A stretch of DNA of 64,000 nt, taken from the NCBI GenBank assembly GCA_036676475.1, contig JAKFCU010000036.1:124001-188000 (forward strand), in the 5' to 3' direction. Both the position numbers and the translations under genes were made by a program. Below are positions 1 through 8,354 of the stretch, piece after piece (positions within the stretch are counted from its first letter, which is position 1; each line of letters starts with the position of its first letter). The notes beneath the pieces are model-generated. The model ran no database searches, had not been told where the DNA came from, and saw nothing but the letters and a program-made list of their open reading frames with translations. The DNA is from LC029 sp036676475 (GTDB taxonomy: Bacteria > Bacillota > Bacilli > Aneurinibacillales > RAOX-1).

Positions 1-315
1 AATTGGAAGGAGCCATTACAGCTACCTAAGTTAGGTGAAGAGCTGAAGAAGCTAGATAAAGGTCTTTTGAATCAAATCTCTGAAATAGAACCTGACGTCC
101 GGGCCAATGATCCTCAAAGACTAATCCTTTATATGAAGGATGGATATGAAGTGCATACCTCGATACGTCATTTTTCCAAAAATATGGCTTGGTATCCTTC
201 ATTTGTAGCCAATCTGAAACAGGAAGGAAATCAAAAAGGGATTATTATGTTGCTGGATGGAAAATGGTTTATTCCATATGTTCAACCTGCTAATGAGGAA
301 GAGGGTACTGCTTAA
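1..315 (+). CDS. divIB: Cell division protein DivIB/FtsQ, C-terminal part
   Basis: Open from the first base of the window with no stop, so the gene begins upstream; 104 residues are visible. This is the C-terminal part of the extracytoplasmic beta domain of DivIB/FtsQ, a bitopic divisome protein that bridges FtsL/DivIC and the septal synthases. The stretch SEIEPDVRANDPQRL and the closing GKWFIPYV resemble the family's C-terminus. Placement just before two DUF881 genes, sbp and ftsA is the usual Bacillales order. The stop codon overlaps the next start by one base (TAATG), so the two are probably translationally coupled. The assignment rests on both context and sequence. Confidence 0.8.
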   Translation, partial: NWKEPLQLPKLGEELKKLDKGLLNQISEIEPDVRANDPQRLILYMKDGYEVHTSIRHFSKNMAWYPSFVANLKQEGNQKGIIMLLDGKWFIPYVQPANEEEGTA

Positions 316-1061
316 TGAGAATTCGTAAGATCCATGTTAATTTAACTTTGGTATTATTGGCATTTGGTTTTATGGTTTCTTATTCTATCCAATTTACCAA
401 AAGCATTTCTACAAATAATTCCGCCTTTAATGATACACAATGGGATAAAAAACAAAAGCTGCAGGAAAAACTCTTAGAAGAACAGACACAAATTCAAATG
501 CTGGAAGAACAGCTGCAAAATATTAAACAAAGGGTTTCTGAATTTGAAAAGAAGATGGGACAAAGTGAGTACCAGGCTAAGGAAATTCTGCAACAATTAG
601 AAGAAGTCCGGATGTGGGCAGGTCTTGTTCCTGTAACGGGCAAAGGGATCATGGTAACCATGAGTGATAGTACGAGCTTACCTGAAAATGGAAATATGAA
701 TGATTATATCGTTCACGAGGAGAATATTCGCCAAGTGGTTAATGAATTGTTTGCTGCAGGGGCCGAAGCCATCAGCATTAACGGCCAGCGCTTGACGACG
801 AATTCTGCGATTCGTTGTGTCGGTCCTACCGTGTTGGTCAATGAGATAAAGACCGTTCCTCCTTTTCAAATTTCTGCGATCGGTGATTCGAATACATTAG
901 TAACCGCTCTGGAAATGCCAGGCGGAGTGATCCAAAACTTGAATGAGTGGACGAATATTGATGTTAAGGTAGAGAAAAAAGAACGGATTGACCTTCCGGC
1001 CTTTACAGGGGATAGCCAAAAGCATCAGAATACGCTTTTAGTGAATAAGGGGGATTCTTAA
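315..1061 (+). CDS. ylxW: DUF881 protein, YlxW-like
   Basis: A 248-residue protein with an N-terminal membrane segment (about residues 8-26), a glutamine/glutamate-rich coiled coil (about 45-100) and a DUF881 domain (about 105-225). The domain carries the family stretches GLVPVTGKGI and NELFAAGAEAISINGQR. DUF881 proteins sit in division clusters of Gram-positive bacteria; their biochemical role is not established. It overlaps the divIB stop by one base and is followed immediately by a second DUF881 gene, so all belong to one transcript. Which of the pair is ylxW and which ylxX is assigned by gene order. Confidence 0.8.
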   Translation: MRIRKIHVNLTLVLLAFGFMVSYSIQFTKSISTNNSAFNDTQWDKKQKLQEKLLEEQTQIQMLEEQLQNIKQRVSEFEKKMGQSEYQAKEILQQLEEVRMWAGLVPVTGKGIMVTMSDSTSLPENGNMNDYIVHEENIRQVVNELFAAGAEAISINGQRLTTNSAIRCVGPTVLVNEIKTVPPFQISAIGDSNTLVTALEMPGGVIQNLNEWTNIDVKVEKKERIDLPAFTGDSQKHQNTLLVNKGDS

Positions 1062-1775
1062 GTGATTACCTCCAGACGGATTCCTTTTATTATTACGATG
1101 ATTAGTGTCATTATTGGATTTATGCTAGCTGTACAATTTAAATCCTACAATACGAATACGGGAACCGAATCCAAGGACATTTCGCAACTTCGTCAGGATC
1201 TGCAAAAGGTGATGGAACACCATCAGAGAATTCTTACAGACATTTCTAAGTATGATCAATTACTTTATGAATATGAAAATCCATTAAATCAGGCTGATTC
1301 CATTAAGGCCATGAAGGAAGAGCTAGATCGAATCAAGGTATTTAGCGGATTAGCCATGGTGGAGGGAAGTGGGCTGATCATTTCCATTGAAGATCAATTA
1401 TACGAAGATGATCAAGATAATAGCAGCTTAAGCACCATTTTCGATGATGACCTTCGCTATATTGTAAATGAGCTGTTTGGAGCAGGAGCCGAGGCCATAT
1501 CTATCAATGGATTGCGAATGACACCTACAACCTCTATCCGCAATGTGGGGGAAAATATTCAAGTGGATACGAAGGTCATTAAGCTTCCTTATAGTATAAA
1601 AGTAATAGGGGAACCTGATGTTTTGGAATCAGCCATGAAACTAAAGGGCTTTGAAGAATACTTTTTGATTATTAATAAGAAAATTTCTTTGAAAAAACTG
1701 GACAAAATTCTTGTTCCTGCCTATGATGGAAAAGGTATGATCCGAAATATGAAACCGCTAAAGGAAGGGTCATAG
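1062..1775 (+). CDS. ylxX: DUF881 protein, YlxX-like
   Basis: A 237-residue paralogue of the preceding gene, starting at GTG directly after its stop, with GGGGG a few bases upstream as ribosome-binding site. It has one N-terminal membrane helix (about 7-24), a short coiled coil (about 40-90) and DUF881 with the matching stretches GLAMVEGSGLIISIED and NELFGAGAEAISINGLR. The near-identical NELF-GAGAEAISING core in both proteins shows a tandem duplication, a common arrangement in Bacillales. It probably lies outside the membrane next to the divisome. No enzymatic function is known. Confidence 0.8.
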   Translation: MITSRRIPFIITMISVIIGFMLAVQFKSYNTNTGTESKDISQLRQDLQKVMEHHQRILTDISKYDQLLYEYENPLNQADSIKAMKEELDRIKVFSGLAMVEGSGLIISIEDQLYEDDQDNSSLSTIFDDDLRYIVNELFGAGAEAISINGLRMTPTTSIRNVGENIQVDTKVIKLPYSIKVIGEPDVLESAMKLKGFEEYFLIINKKISLKKLDKILVPAYDGKGMIRNMKPLKEGS

Positions 1776-1778
1776 GAT

Positions 1779-2135
1779 ATGTGGTTACCGATTATTGGAC
1801 TTATTGTTGGCATCATCTTGGGACTGTCTTCTGAATTGACGGTACCAGTAGAATACAGGAATTATTTATCAATAGCTGTCTTAGCAGCACTAGACACCAT
1901 ATTCGGCGGAATCCGTTCCTACTTGGAAAATATCTTTGATATTAAGGTGTTTATGTCTGGATTCTTTTTTAATACCCTATTAGCAGCTGGTCTTGCTTTT
2001 CTTGGGGTCTATATGGGAATAGATCTTTATCTAGCTGCTATTTTTGCTTTTGGAGTAAGGCTATTTAACAATATTGCTGTTATACGCCGCATCATGATTG
2101 GAAGATGGTTTAAGGATAAGTCGTATAAAGATTGA
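1779..2135 (+). CDS. sbp: Small basic protein Sbp (DUF1290)
   Basis: A 118-residue membrane protein with about three hydrophobic helices (near 2-20, 28-45 and 60-95) and a basic tail ending RRIMIGRWFKDKSYKD. Length, hydrophobicity and position between DUF881 genes and ftsA match Sbp/DUF1290 of Bacillales. The stretch AALDTIFGGIRSYLE is typical of the family. Only three bases separate it from the upstream stop, so it is the last gene of the divIB-ylxW-ylxX-sbp run. Its function is unknown; a role near the division or sporulation septum is inferred from context only. Confidence 0.82.
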   Translation: MWLPIIGLIVGIILGLSSELTVPVEYRNYLSIAVLAALDTIFGGIRSYLENIFDIKVFMSGFFFNTLLAAGLAFLGVYMGIDLYLAAIFAFGVRLFNNIAVIRRIMIGRWFKDKSYKD

Positions 2136-2428
2136 TTTCGCTCTTAAACGACTATTTTTTTAGCTAGAACGTGTCTGAATCCCCCCCAATTTTGGAATTA
2201 GTGTATATTATTGTTATATGGTTTTTGAGAAAAAAAAGAGAAAAAAAAAGGGAATTAAAAAGGTATGTTGAATTATGTTAAATAGGAAATAAACCTAAAA
2301 GTTCGATGCTCAGTTCTAAATAGATGAAGATGGGCTTCTATAAATTATGGAAGCCTGCTTCCTACTAGTTAGATAAGGGTGTCCATTCATTCTAAAAGAT
2401 GGAGTTCGTGTAGGGGAGGTGCCAAGGG
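2136..2428 (+). promoter_or_regulatory. ftsA leader region, no gene seen
   Basis: A 293-bp gap holding the ftsA control region. It contains an A-rich purine tract (about 2226-2256) and a small hairpin (GGGCTTC at 2332-2338 with GAAGCCT at 2350-2356) that lacks a T-tract and so is not an obvious terminator. The ftsA ribosome-binding site GGGGAGGT is at 2413-2420. Several AT-rich -10-like hexamers are present, but no single promoter could be chosen with confidence. No coding sequence was found. Confidence 0.45.
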
Positions 2429-3700
2429 TTGAACAACAATGATCTACTAGTTAGCTTAGACATCGGTACATCCAAAGTGAGAGTCATCATTGGGGAAGTC
2501 CATAATGGATCCATTAATATTATAGGAGTAGGCACTGCTGAGTCCCAAGGGATAAAAAAGGGAGCCATCGTAGACATAGACCAGACTGTTATCGCTATTC
2601 GAGAAGCTGTGGATCAAGCGGAGCGTATGGTTGATGTGACCATCCGGGATGTTTATGTTGGGATATCGGGGAATCATATTGAATTAATTATTAGCCAAGG
2701 AGTCGTAGCTGTTTCAAGTGAAAACAAGGAGATCGGCGATGAGGATATCCGTCGAGTAACCGACGCGGCTAAAGTTATTTCCATACCACCCGAAAAGGAA
2801 ATTATTGATGTAGTTCCTATTGAATATGTTATCGATGGATTGTCCGGTGTAAGTGATCCTCACGGGATGATAGGTATACGATTAGAGATGGAAGGAACCA
2901 TCATTACGGGTTCAAAAACCATCATTCATAATCTTTATCGTTGTGTGGAAAAAGCAGGGCTTCATATTGCCGGTTTTTACCTGCAATCGTTAGCAGCCAG
3001 CGATATAGCTTTATCTAAGGATGAGAAAAATCTTGGAGTTGTTCTCGTTGATATGGGAGCTGGTTCGACGACAATCGCCATTTTTGAACAAGGGACCTTG
3101 GCTGGGATTCACTCCATTCCTGTAGGCGGTGACTACATAACAGGCGATATTGCTTATGCCCTGAGAACATCTACTGAAGAAGCACGCCGCTTACAAACTA
3201 AGTATGGTAGTGCGATGATTGATCAAGCTTCGCCAACGGAATCATGCAAAGTAAAGCGTATAGGCAGTAATACAGATATGGAATGCAGTCAGTTGGATCT
3301 GGCTCATGTGATTGAGCCGAGGGTAGCTGAAATTCTTCACCTGGTTCAAGAAGAAGTGATGAAATTAGGGTACTTATCTGATATTCCAGCAGGTTATGTT
3401 CTAACTGGCGGAGTCGCTGCGATGCCTGGTGTAGTTGAATTGGCCAGGGAAGAACTCGTTGCTCCAGTACGAGTTGCTATGCCTGATTATATCGGAGTAC
3501 GCGATCCAGGCTTTACTATTGGTGTAGGACTGATTAAGTATGCTTCTAAGCAGGCTAGTCCCCTACGTGGAAGGACGGTGTCGGCAGAAAAGGAAAGGGT
3601 ATTACTTCCTGTTAAGCCTCCCAAAAAAGTAGGAAAGCCAAAGGAAAAGGATAACGGAATGATGGATAAGGTGAAAAATTGGTTTAGTGAATTTATCTAA
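2429..3700 (+). CDS. ftsA: Cell division protein FtsA
   Basis: A 423-residue actin-like ATPase that tethers FtsZ to the membrane and recruits later divisome proteins. The phosphate-1 motif SLDIGTSKVRVIIGE is at residues 9-23. The phosphate-2 region VLVDMGAGSTTIAIF lies mid-protein and the adenosine motif YVLTGGVAAMPGV near 325-337. The C-terminus GMMDKVKNWFSEFI is the expected membrane-targeting amphipathic helix, joined by a basic, proline-containing linker. The start is TTG at 2429, behind GGGGAGGT with eight bases spacing, and it gives the normal N-terminus. ftsZ follows after 57 bases. Confidence 0.97.
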   Translation: MNNNDLLVSLDIGTSKVRVIIGEVHNGSINIIGVGTAESQGIKKGAIVDIDQTVIAIREAVDQAERMVDVTIRDVYVGISGNHIELIISQGVVAVSSENKEIGDEDIRRVTDAAKVISIPPEKEIIDVVPIEYVIDGLSGVSDPHGMIGIRLEMEGTIITGSKTIIHNLYRCVEKAGLHIAGFYLQSLAASDIALSKDEKNLGVVLVDMGAGSTTIAIFEQGTLAGIHSIPVGGDYITGDIAYALRTSTEEARRLQTKYGSAMIDQASPTESCKVKRIGSNTDMECSQLDLAHVIEPRVAEILHLVQEEVMKLGYLSDIPAGYVLTGGVAAMPGVVELAREELVAPVRVAMPDYIGVRDPGFTIGVGLIKYASKQASPLRGRTVSAEKERVLLPVKPPKKVGKPKEKDNGMMDKVKNWFSEFI

Positions 3701-3757
3701 TCATAGGATTAATTTTAATACAAGATGCGTTATGACATGTGAGGGGGACTACCAAGA

Positions 3758-4906
3758 ATGTTAGAATTCGATTTGGATATTGACTCACTTGCCCAGATCA
3801 AGGTGATTGGTGTAGGTGGCGGTGGAACTAACGCCGTTAACCGTATGATTGAGATGGGAGTCCAAGGTGTTGAATTCATAGCAGTGAATACGGATGCTCA
3901 GGCCCTTCAGCTTTCTCGTGCAGAACAAAAGTTGAAGATCGGTGAAAAACTAACCCGGGGGTTAGGTGCTGGAGCAAACCCTGATGTAGGGAGAAAAGCT
4001 GCTGAAGAAAGCCGTGAGAATATCGAAAATGCACTTCGCGGTGCTGATCTCGTGTTTGTGACAGCAGGCATGGGCGGTGGAACGGGGACCGGTGCAGCCC
4101 CTGTCATCGCTGATATTGCTAGACAAATGGGCGCTCTTACGGTTGGGGTCGTAACGAAGCCATTTTCCTTTGAAGGTAAAAAAAGATCACTGCAAGCTGT
4201 CAACGGTGTGAATGCATTAAAGGAAAAGGTGGACACACTGATTGTTATTCCAAACGATAGATTGTTGGAAATTGTCGATAAGAATACGCCAATGCTGGAA
4301 GCTTTCCGGGAAGCGGATAATGTTCTTCGTCAAGGTGTGCAAGGGATATCTGACTTGATTGCTGTTCCAGGCTTAATTAACCTTGACTTTGCCGATGTTA
4401 AAACCATCATGACCGAACGTGGCTCAGCCTTAATGGGGATTGGTGTAGCTACCGGGGATAATCGTGCGACCGAGGCAGCGAAAATGGCCATTATGAGTCC
4501 ACTCTTAGAAACGTCCATCGATGGTGCCAGAGGAGTGCTCCTTAATATTACAGGGGGAAATAATTTAAGTTTATATGAAGTGAACGAGGCAGCGGACATT
4601 GTTGCTTCTGCATCAGATCAAGAAGTGAACATGATCTTTGGTGCTGTCATCAATGAAAATTTAAAAGAAGAAATTATCGTAACCGTGATTGCCACAGGTT
4701 TTGAAGAGGCTGCCCAAAAACCTATTAGTCCGATGGATAAGCGTCCACAGACCATGGTGAATCAGGCAAGAACCCAAGTAGCCAGCACGAAGGAAGAAGA
4801 ACGCATGGAAGTTCGTCCGTTCCAAAATTTTAATAGCAACAGCTTAGATGTACCTACCTTTTTACGCAATCGTCGCAATCGGAACAATAATAATTTAAAA
4901 AAATAG
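3758..4906 (+). CDS. ftsZ: Cell division GTPase FtsZ
   Basis: A 382-residue tubulin-like GTPase that forms the Z ring. The N-terminal glycine-rich loop GVGGGGTNAV is at residues 18-27. The GTP-binding signature GGGTGTG is at 106-112 and the synergy (T7) loop NLDFADV at 208-214, with Asp210 and Asp213 completing the active site of the next subunit. The C-terminal peptide LDVPTFLRNR binds FtsA and SepF and is followed by a basic Asn/Arg/Lys tail. The ATG follows GAGGGGG with good spacing. A strong terminator lies directly downstream, ending the ftsAZ unit. Confidence 0.98.
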   Translation: MLEFDLDIDSLAQIKVIGVGGGGTNAVNRMIEMGVQGVEFIAVNTDAQALQLSRAEQKLKIGEKLTRGLGAGANPDVGRKAAEESRENIENALRGADLVFVTAGMGGGTGTGAAPVIADIARQMGALTVGVVTKPFSFEGKKRSLQAVNGVNALKEKVDTLIVIPNDRLLEIVDKNTPMLEAFREADNVLRQGVQGISDLIAVPGLINLDFADVKTIMTERGSALMGIGVATGDNRATEAAKMAIMSPLLETSIDGARGVLLNITGGNNLSLYEVNEAADIVASASDQEVNMIFGAVINENLKEEIIVTVIATGFEEAAQKPISPMDKRPQTMVNQARTQVASTKEEERMEVRPFQNFNSNSLDVPTFLRNRRNRNNNNLKK

Positions 4907-4917
4907 TGTATCATCCA

Positions 4918-4955
4918 AAAACCGTATGGCTAGAACAAGCTATACGGTTTTTTTA
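4918..4955 (+). terminator. Rho-independent terminator of ftsAZ
   Basis: The inverted arms ACCGTATGGCT and AGCTATACGGT (one G-T pair) are separated by a short loop and followed by seven T residues, 12 bases after the ftsZ stop. Confidence 0.85.
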
Positions 4956-5005
4956 CTTATCGGTCAAGTATTATACGCATAAGTGTACGTCAGTAGCTTT
5001 CCTAT
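4955..5005 (+). repeat. Interspersed ~50-bp repeat, copy 1
   Basis: First copy of a window-wide repeat whose common form starts ACTTATCGGAAAGTATTATA and ends with AGCTTTCTTA. This copy has TCAAGTATTATACGC in the first half and an imperfect central stem. It lies head-to-tail with copy 2 between ftsZ and spoIIGA. Confidence 0.85.
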
Positions 5006-5055
5006 ACTTATCGGTCAAGTATTATACGCATATGGCTACGCGAGTAGCTTTCTTA
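5006..5055 (+). repeat. Interspersed ~50-bp repeat, copy 2
   Basis: Direct tandem partner of copy 1. It contains the central hairpin GGCTAC-GCGA-GTAGC and ends AGCTTTCTTA. The pair creates a spurious open reading frame (4906-5115) with a duplicated peptide, which is not a gene. Confidence 0.88.
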
Positions 5056-5078
5056 TGTTGTTTACATTTTCCTCCTTT

Positions 5079-5145
5079 TTCGACGAAAAAAGAAAAATGG
5101 ACTCGGCAGGATTAGACAGACTTTGAATAAGCTTTATTATATACT
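5079..5145 (+). promoter_or_regulatory. Candidate Spo0A-activated promoter of spoIIGA
   Basis: TAGACA at 5113-5118 and TATACT at 5140-5145 are separated by 21 bases. The B. subtilis spoIIG promoter is a sigma-A promoter with an unusually long spacer, activated by phosphorylated Spo0A. TTCGACGAA at 5079-5087 matches 7 of 9 bases of the 0A box TTTGTCRAA. TTAGACAGA at 5112-5120, over the -35, matches 7 of 9 of the reverse box. The fit to a known architecture is good, but each match is short. Confidence 0.45.
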
Positions 5146-5201
5146 GAAACCCATAGATATACTGTAAGTAATTGGTATTTTCAGGGGGGCTTTGAGATGA
5201 A

Positions 5202-6158
5202 GTGACGGTTTATTTGGATATCATTCTCATCTATAACTTTTTGATTGACGGGCTCCTTCTTTGGGCTACCGCCTATATCTTAAAGTTAAGACCCAAATGG
5301 TATAGAGTAGCAGCTGGAGCAAGTCTAGGAGCTAGTTATACCATCGTTATCTTTTTTCCTACTTTATCCATGATCTTCACTTTCCTGTCGAAGTTGCTTC
5401 TATCTATACTTATGGTTTTATGTGTGTTTGGATTCCATCGTATCGTCGTTTTTTTTCGAAGACTTTTATTTTTTTATCTTGTTGCCTTTATTCTTGGTGG
5501 TGGGTTGCTTGGAACTCATTATATTCTTCAATCCGAAAGTGAAATCTTATCGGGAATTATGGTCACCCATAGCGGGGGAGTTGGTACTCCGGTAACGTGG
5601 AGTTTTATCGCTATCGGCTTTCCCGTACTTTGGTGGCTATCGGGAAAGGGGCTTCAGCAATTAAAGGAAGGAAATCGCAAAGCTTCCTTATACACGCAGG
5701 TAGAAGTAGAAATAAAAGGTCAGACGGTTTCCTGTACGGGATTACTAGATACGGGAAATCAGTTATTTGAACCAATAACGAGAATCCCTGTTACGATTAT
5801 GGATGTAACCCTATTTCGAGAGCATCTTCCAGCAGAATTATATGAGTACGTGATAACCCATGAAGATTGGAGTTCAACATCCTTCATGGATTTGGATGAT
5901 CACTGGCTTCAACGGATTCGCATGATTCCCTATCGAAGCGTCTCAAGGGGTATGGATTTATTGCTGGCCATTCGACCGGATCAAGTTAAAATCCTATCTG
6001 ATGGGAAGTGGTATCTAACAACACGTGCTTTAATAGGATTAAATCCCGTTTCCCTATCATCGGATGGCAGCTATCAGGCGATTGTTCATCCGAGTTTGGT
6101 CGCGGAGGAACATCTTGTTTTGTCCGATCAGAAGGAATTAGCGATAGAAACCATGTAA
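5202..6158 (+). CDS. spoIIGA: Sporulation sigma-E processing peptidase SpoIIGA
   Basis: A 318-residue membrane aspartic protease that cleaves the pro-peptide of sigma-E at the sporulation septum. Hydrophobic segments fill roughly residues 3-150 (about five helices). The soluble C-terminal domain carries the protease motif LLDTGNQLFEP, with catalytic Asp183 at the same position as in B. subtilis. The start is GTG at 5202 with GGGGGG upstream. sigE follows after 39 bases, the standard spoIIG operon. The enzyme is expected to be active only after septation, on signal from the forespore protein SpoIIR. Confidence 0.96.
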   Translation: MTVYLDIILIYNFLIDGLLLWATAYILKLRPKWYRVAAGASLGASYTIVIFFPTLSMIFTFLSKLLLSILMVLCVFGFHRIVVFFRRLLFFYLVAFILGGGLLGTHYILQSESEILSGIMVTHSGGVGTPVTWSFIAIGFPVLWWLSGKGLQQLKEGNRKASLYTQVEVEIKGQTVSCTGLLDTGNQLFEPITRIPVTIMDVTLFREHLPAELYEYVITHEDWSSTSFMDLDDHWLQRIRMIPYRSVSRGMDLLLAIRPDQVKILSDGKWYLTTRALIGLNPVSLSSDGSYQAIVHPSLVAEEHLVLSDQKELAIETM

Positions 6159-6197
6159 TGTGGGATAGGATAGCGTCATGATTTAAAGGAGGATGTT

Positions 6198-6920
6198 ATG
6201 ATTACGAGATGGAAACTAATAACCCAGCTTTTCTGGTATCGTTTATTAATGCGGATCGGGGTAAAAGCTGAGGAAATCTACTACATAGGTGGAAGTGAAG
6301 CATTACCGCCTCCATTAAGCAGAGAAGAGGAAGAATATCTTCTTGGGAAGCTGCCCAAGGGCGACGCTGCCGTCAAAGCGATGCTTATTGAACGGAATTT
6401 AAGATTAGTGGTGTATATCGCTAGAAAATTTGAGAATACCGGTATTAACATTGAAGATTTAGTGAGTATTGGCACGATTGGTTTAATTAAGGCCGTCAAT
6501 ACGTTTGACCCTGAGAAAAAAATAAAGCTTGCTACGTATGCTTCTCGCTGTATTGAGAATGAGATATTAATGTTTTTACGGCGAAACAGCAAGCTAAAAT
6601 CAGAGGTTTCGTTTGATGAACCGTTAAATATCGATTGGGATGGCAACGAACTTCTGCTTTCTGATGTATTAGGAACGGAAAATGATACGATTTACCGTGA
6701 TTTAGAGGATCAAGTGGATCGAAAGCTGCTCTACAAGGCACTTGATAAGCTTTCGGAAAGGGAAAGAATTATTATGGAATTGCGTTTTGGTTTAAATGGT
6801 CAGGAGGAGAAAACGCAAAAAGATGTAGCGGATATGCTAGGTATATCCCAATCATATATTTCAAGACTTGAAAAAAGAATTATTAAGAGACTCCGAAAAG
6901 AATTCAATAAAATGGTATAG
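6198..6920 (+). CDS. sigE: RNA polymerase sporulation sigma factor E precursor
   Basis: A 240-residue pro-sigma-E, the first mother-cell sigma factor. The N-terminal pro-sequence (about residues 1-28) is basic and amphipathic. The junction EEIYYIGGSEALPPPLS is almost identical to B. subtilis and predicts cleavage between Tyr28 and Tyr29 by SpoIIGA. Region 2 (RNLRLVVYIARKFENTG through KLATYASRCIENEI) and the region 4 helix-turn-helix (KTQKDVADMLGISQSYISRL) are complete. The ATG has AAAGGAGG upstream. It is co-transcribed with spoIIGA. Confidence 0.97.
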   Translation: MITRWKLITQLFWYRLLMRIGVKAEEIYYIGGSEALPPPLSREEEEYLLGKLPKGDAAVKAMLIERNLRLVVYIARKFENTGINIEDLVSIGTIGLIKAVNTFDPEKKIKLATYASRCIENEILMFLRRNSKLKSEVSFDEPLNIDWDGNELLLSDVLGTENDTIYRDLEDQVDRKLLYKALDKLSERERIIMELRFGLNGQEEKTQKDVADMLGISQSYISRLEKRIIKRLRKEFNKMV

Positions 6921-6950
6921 AATACCTGTATTCCCACATTTTTTAGTTTG

Positions 6951-6980
6951 TGCATAAATTTTCCCTTCGAGGAGATACTT
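6951..6980 (+). promoter_or_regulatory. Sigma-F-type promoter of sigG
   Basis: GCATA at 6952-6956 matches the sigma-F -35 consensus GYATA. GGAGATACT at 6971-6979 matches every fixed position of the -10 consensus GGNNANANT, with a 14-base spacer. In B. subtilis spoIIIG is transcribed by sigma-F in the forespore, so motif, spacing and target gene agree. Confidence 0.72.
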
Positions 6981-7011
6981 ATCTGTAACGCTGCTCCTAG
7001 GAGGGAGAAAG

Positions 7012-7788
7012 GTGACACGAAACAAAGTTGAGATTTGTGGTGTGGATACATCGAAATTACCCGTACTGACCAATAAGGAGATGCGAGAACTATTTGTAGA
7101 GCTGCAAAGTGGTGAATATAGGGCCCGTGAAAAGCTAGTGAACGGTAATCTTCGATTAGTTCTAAGCGTCATTCAGCGTTTCAACAATAGGGGAGAATAT
7201 GTAGACGATTTATTCCAAGTAGGTTGTATAGGGCTAATGAAAGCTATTGATAACTTTGACCTTGGACAGAACGTCAAATTCTCTACCTATGCTGTTCCCA
7301 TGATCATTGGTGAAATCAGGCGTTATCTTCGGGATAACAACCCCATTAGGGTATCGCGGTCTTTAAGGGATATTGCTTACAAGGCCCTGCAGATTCGTGA
7401 TTCCCTAACGAATAGGAATTCAAGAGAGCCGACTATTTATGAGATTTCAGAGGCTCTTAATGTACCCAAAGAGGATGTCGTTTTTGCGTTGGATGCCATA
7501 CAGGACCCCGTTTCCCTTTTCGAGCCTATTTATCAAGATGGCGGGGATCCTATCTATGTAATGGATCAAATTAGTGATGAACGAAACAAAGACGTCCAAT
7601 GGGTAGAAGAAATTGCTTTAAGAGAGGCTATGCATAGACTCAATGATCGTGAAAAAATGATTTTGTCCATGAGATTTTTTGAAGGGAAAACCCAAATGGA
7701 AGTCGCCGAGGAAATAGGAATTTCCCAAGCGCAAGTGTCAAGGCTTGAAAAAGCAGCGATTTCCCAAATGCAAAAGCATGTACAATAG
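7012..7788 (+). CDS. sigG: RNA polymerase sporulation sigma factor G
   Basis: A 258-residue late forespore sigma factor. The N-terminus RNKVEICGVDTSKLPVL is characteristic of sigma-G. Region 2 spans GNLRLVLSVIQRF to KFSTYAVPMIIGEIRRYLRD, and region 4 contains KTQMEVAEEIGISQAQVSRLE. No pro-sequence is present, as expected. The start is GTG at 7012 behind GGAGGGAGAAAG. It is separated from sigE by 91 bases that carry a sigma-F promoter, so it can be read both from spoIIG and by itself. A terminator follows 11 bases after the stop. Confidence 0.97.
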   Translation: MTRNKVEICGVDTSKLPVLTNKEMRELFVELQSGEYRAREKLVNGNLRLVLSVIQRFNNRGEYVDDLFQVGCIGLMKAIDNFDLGQNVKFSTYAVPMIIGEIRRYLRDNNPIRVSRSLRDIAYKALQIRDSLTNRNSREPTIYEISEALNVPKEDVVFALDAIQDPVSLFEPIYQDGGDPIYVMDQISDERNKDVQWVEEIALREAMHRLNDREKMILSMRFFEGKTQMEVAEEIGISQAQVSRLEKAAISQMQKHVQ

Positions 7789-7798
7789 AATATGAATG

Positions 7799-7830
7799 AA
7801 AAAAGCATCCTATGGCAGGATGCTTTTTCC
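7799..7830 (+). terminator. Rho-independent terminator after sigG
   Basis: AAAAAGCATCCT and AGGATGCTTTTT form a perfect stem around the loop ATGGC, followed by a T-run. Confidence 0.9.
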
Positions 7831-7917
7831 TTCTTTTATGCACATGTTTACACAGAAATGACATATAAATGATCATATAGGTTCGTTGGGTAGAGCTGGA
7901 TTCAAGGGTGGGCAAAG

Positions 7918-8205
7918 ATGATGAAGATTTCTGAGTTTCAAACGAAGGATGTAGTCAACGTTCTGGACGGTCGTCGTTTAGGGCAGGTGACGGATTTGGA
8001 AATTAATTTAAAGCTAGGTCAAATTGATGCCATTGTCATTCCCGGTCATGGGAAATTCTTGGGTTTTTTTGGCGGCGGGAATGATTTGGTGATCCCATGG
8101 CGAAATATAGTCAAGATCGGAAAAGATGTGGTGTTAGTCAGATTGGACGAAGCACAGGAAAGATTGGAACAAAAAGAAAGAAATGATGAATACAGGCCTT
8201 ATTAA
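7918..8205 (+). CDS. ylmC: YlmC/YmxH family sporulation-associated PRC-barrel protein
   Basis: A 95-residue protein consisting of one PRC-barrel-like domain (about residues 3-78, starting ISEFQTKDVVNVLDGRRLG, with VIPWRNIVKIG near its end) and a charged tail. The family is restricted to spore formers and is often annotated as YlmC/YmxH sporulation protein; the molecular role is unknown. It lies between sigG and pgeF, as ylmC does in B. subtilis. The sigG terminator upstream means it needs its own promoter; TGCACA and CATATAA in the gap loosely resemble sigma-G elements. Confidence 0.85.
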   Translation: MMKISEFQTKDVVNVLDGRRLGQVTDLEINLKLGQIDAIVIPGHGKFLGFFGGGNDLVIPWRNIVKIGKDVVLVRLDEAQERLEQKERNDEYRPY

Positions 8206-8354
8206 CGTGCTTAGGGATGAAAGAGTTATATTCATTCCAGAGCATTTTTTTTTATTTCTCACAATCGAGTCTAATTCTGCCGATAATTGAGGTATATAGG
8301 AAAATTGTGATAAGATGGATTATATTATATGAAACGGGAGGTATTGTTATTGTT

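Noticed and set aside
4906..5115. 69-residue ORF after ftsZ
   Set aside because: It is made almost wholly of the terminator and two repeat copies, which produce a duplicated peptide; no ribosome site.
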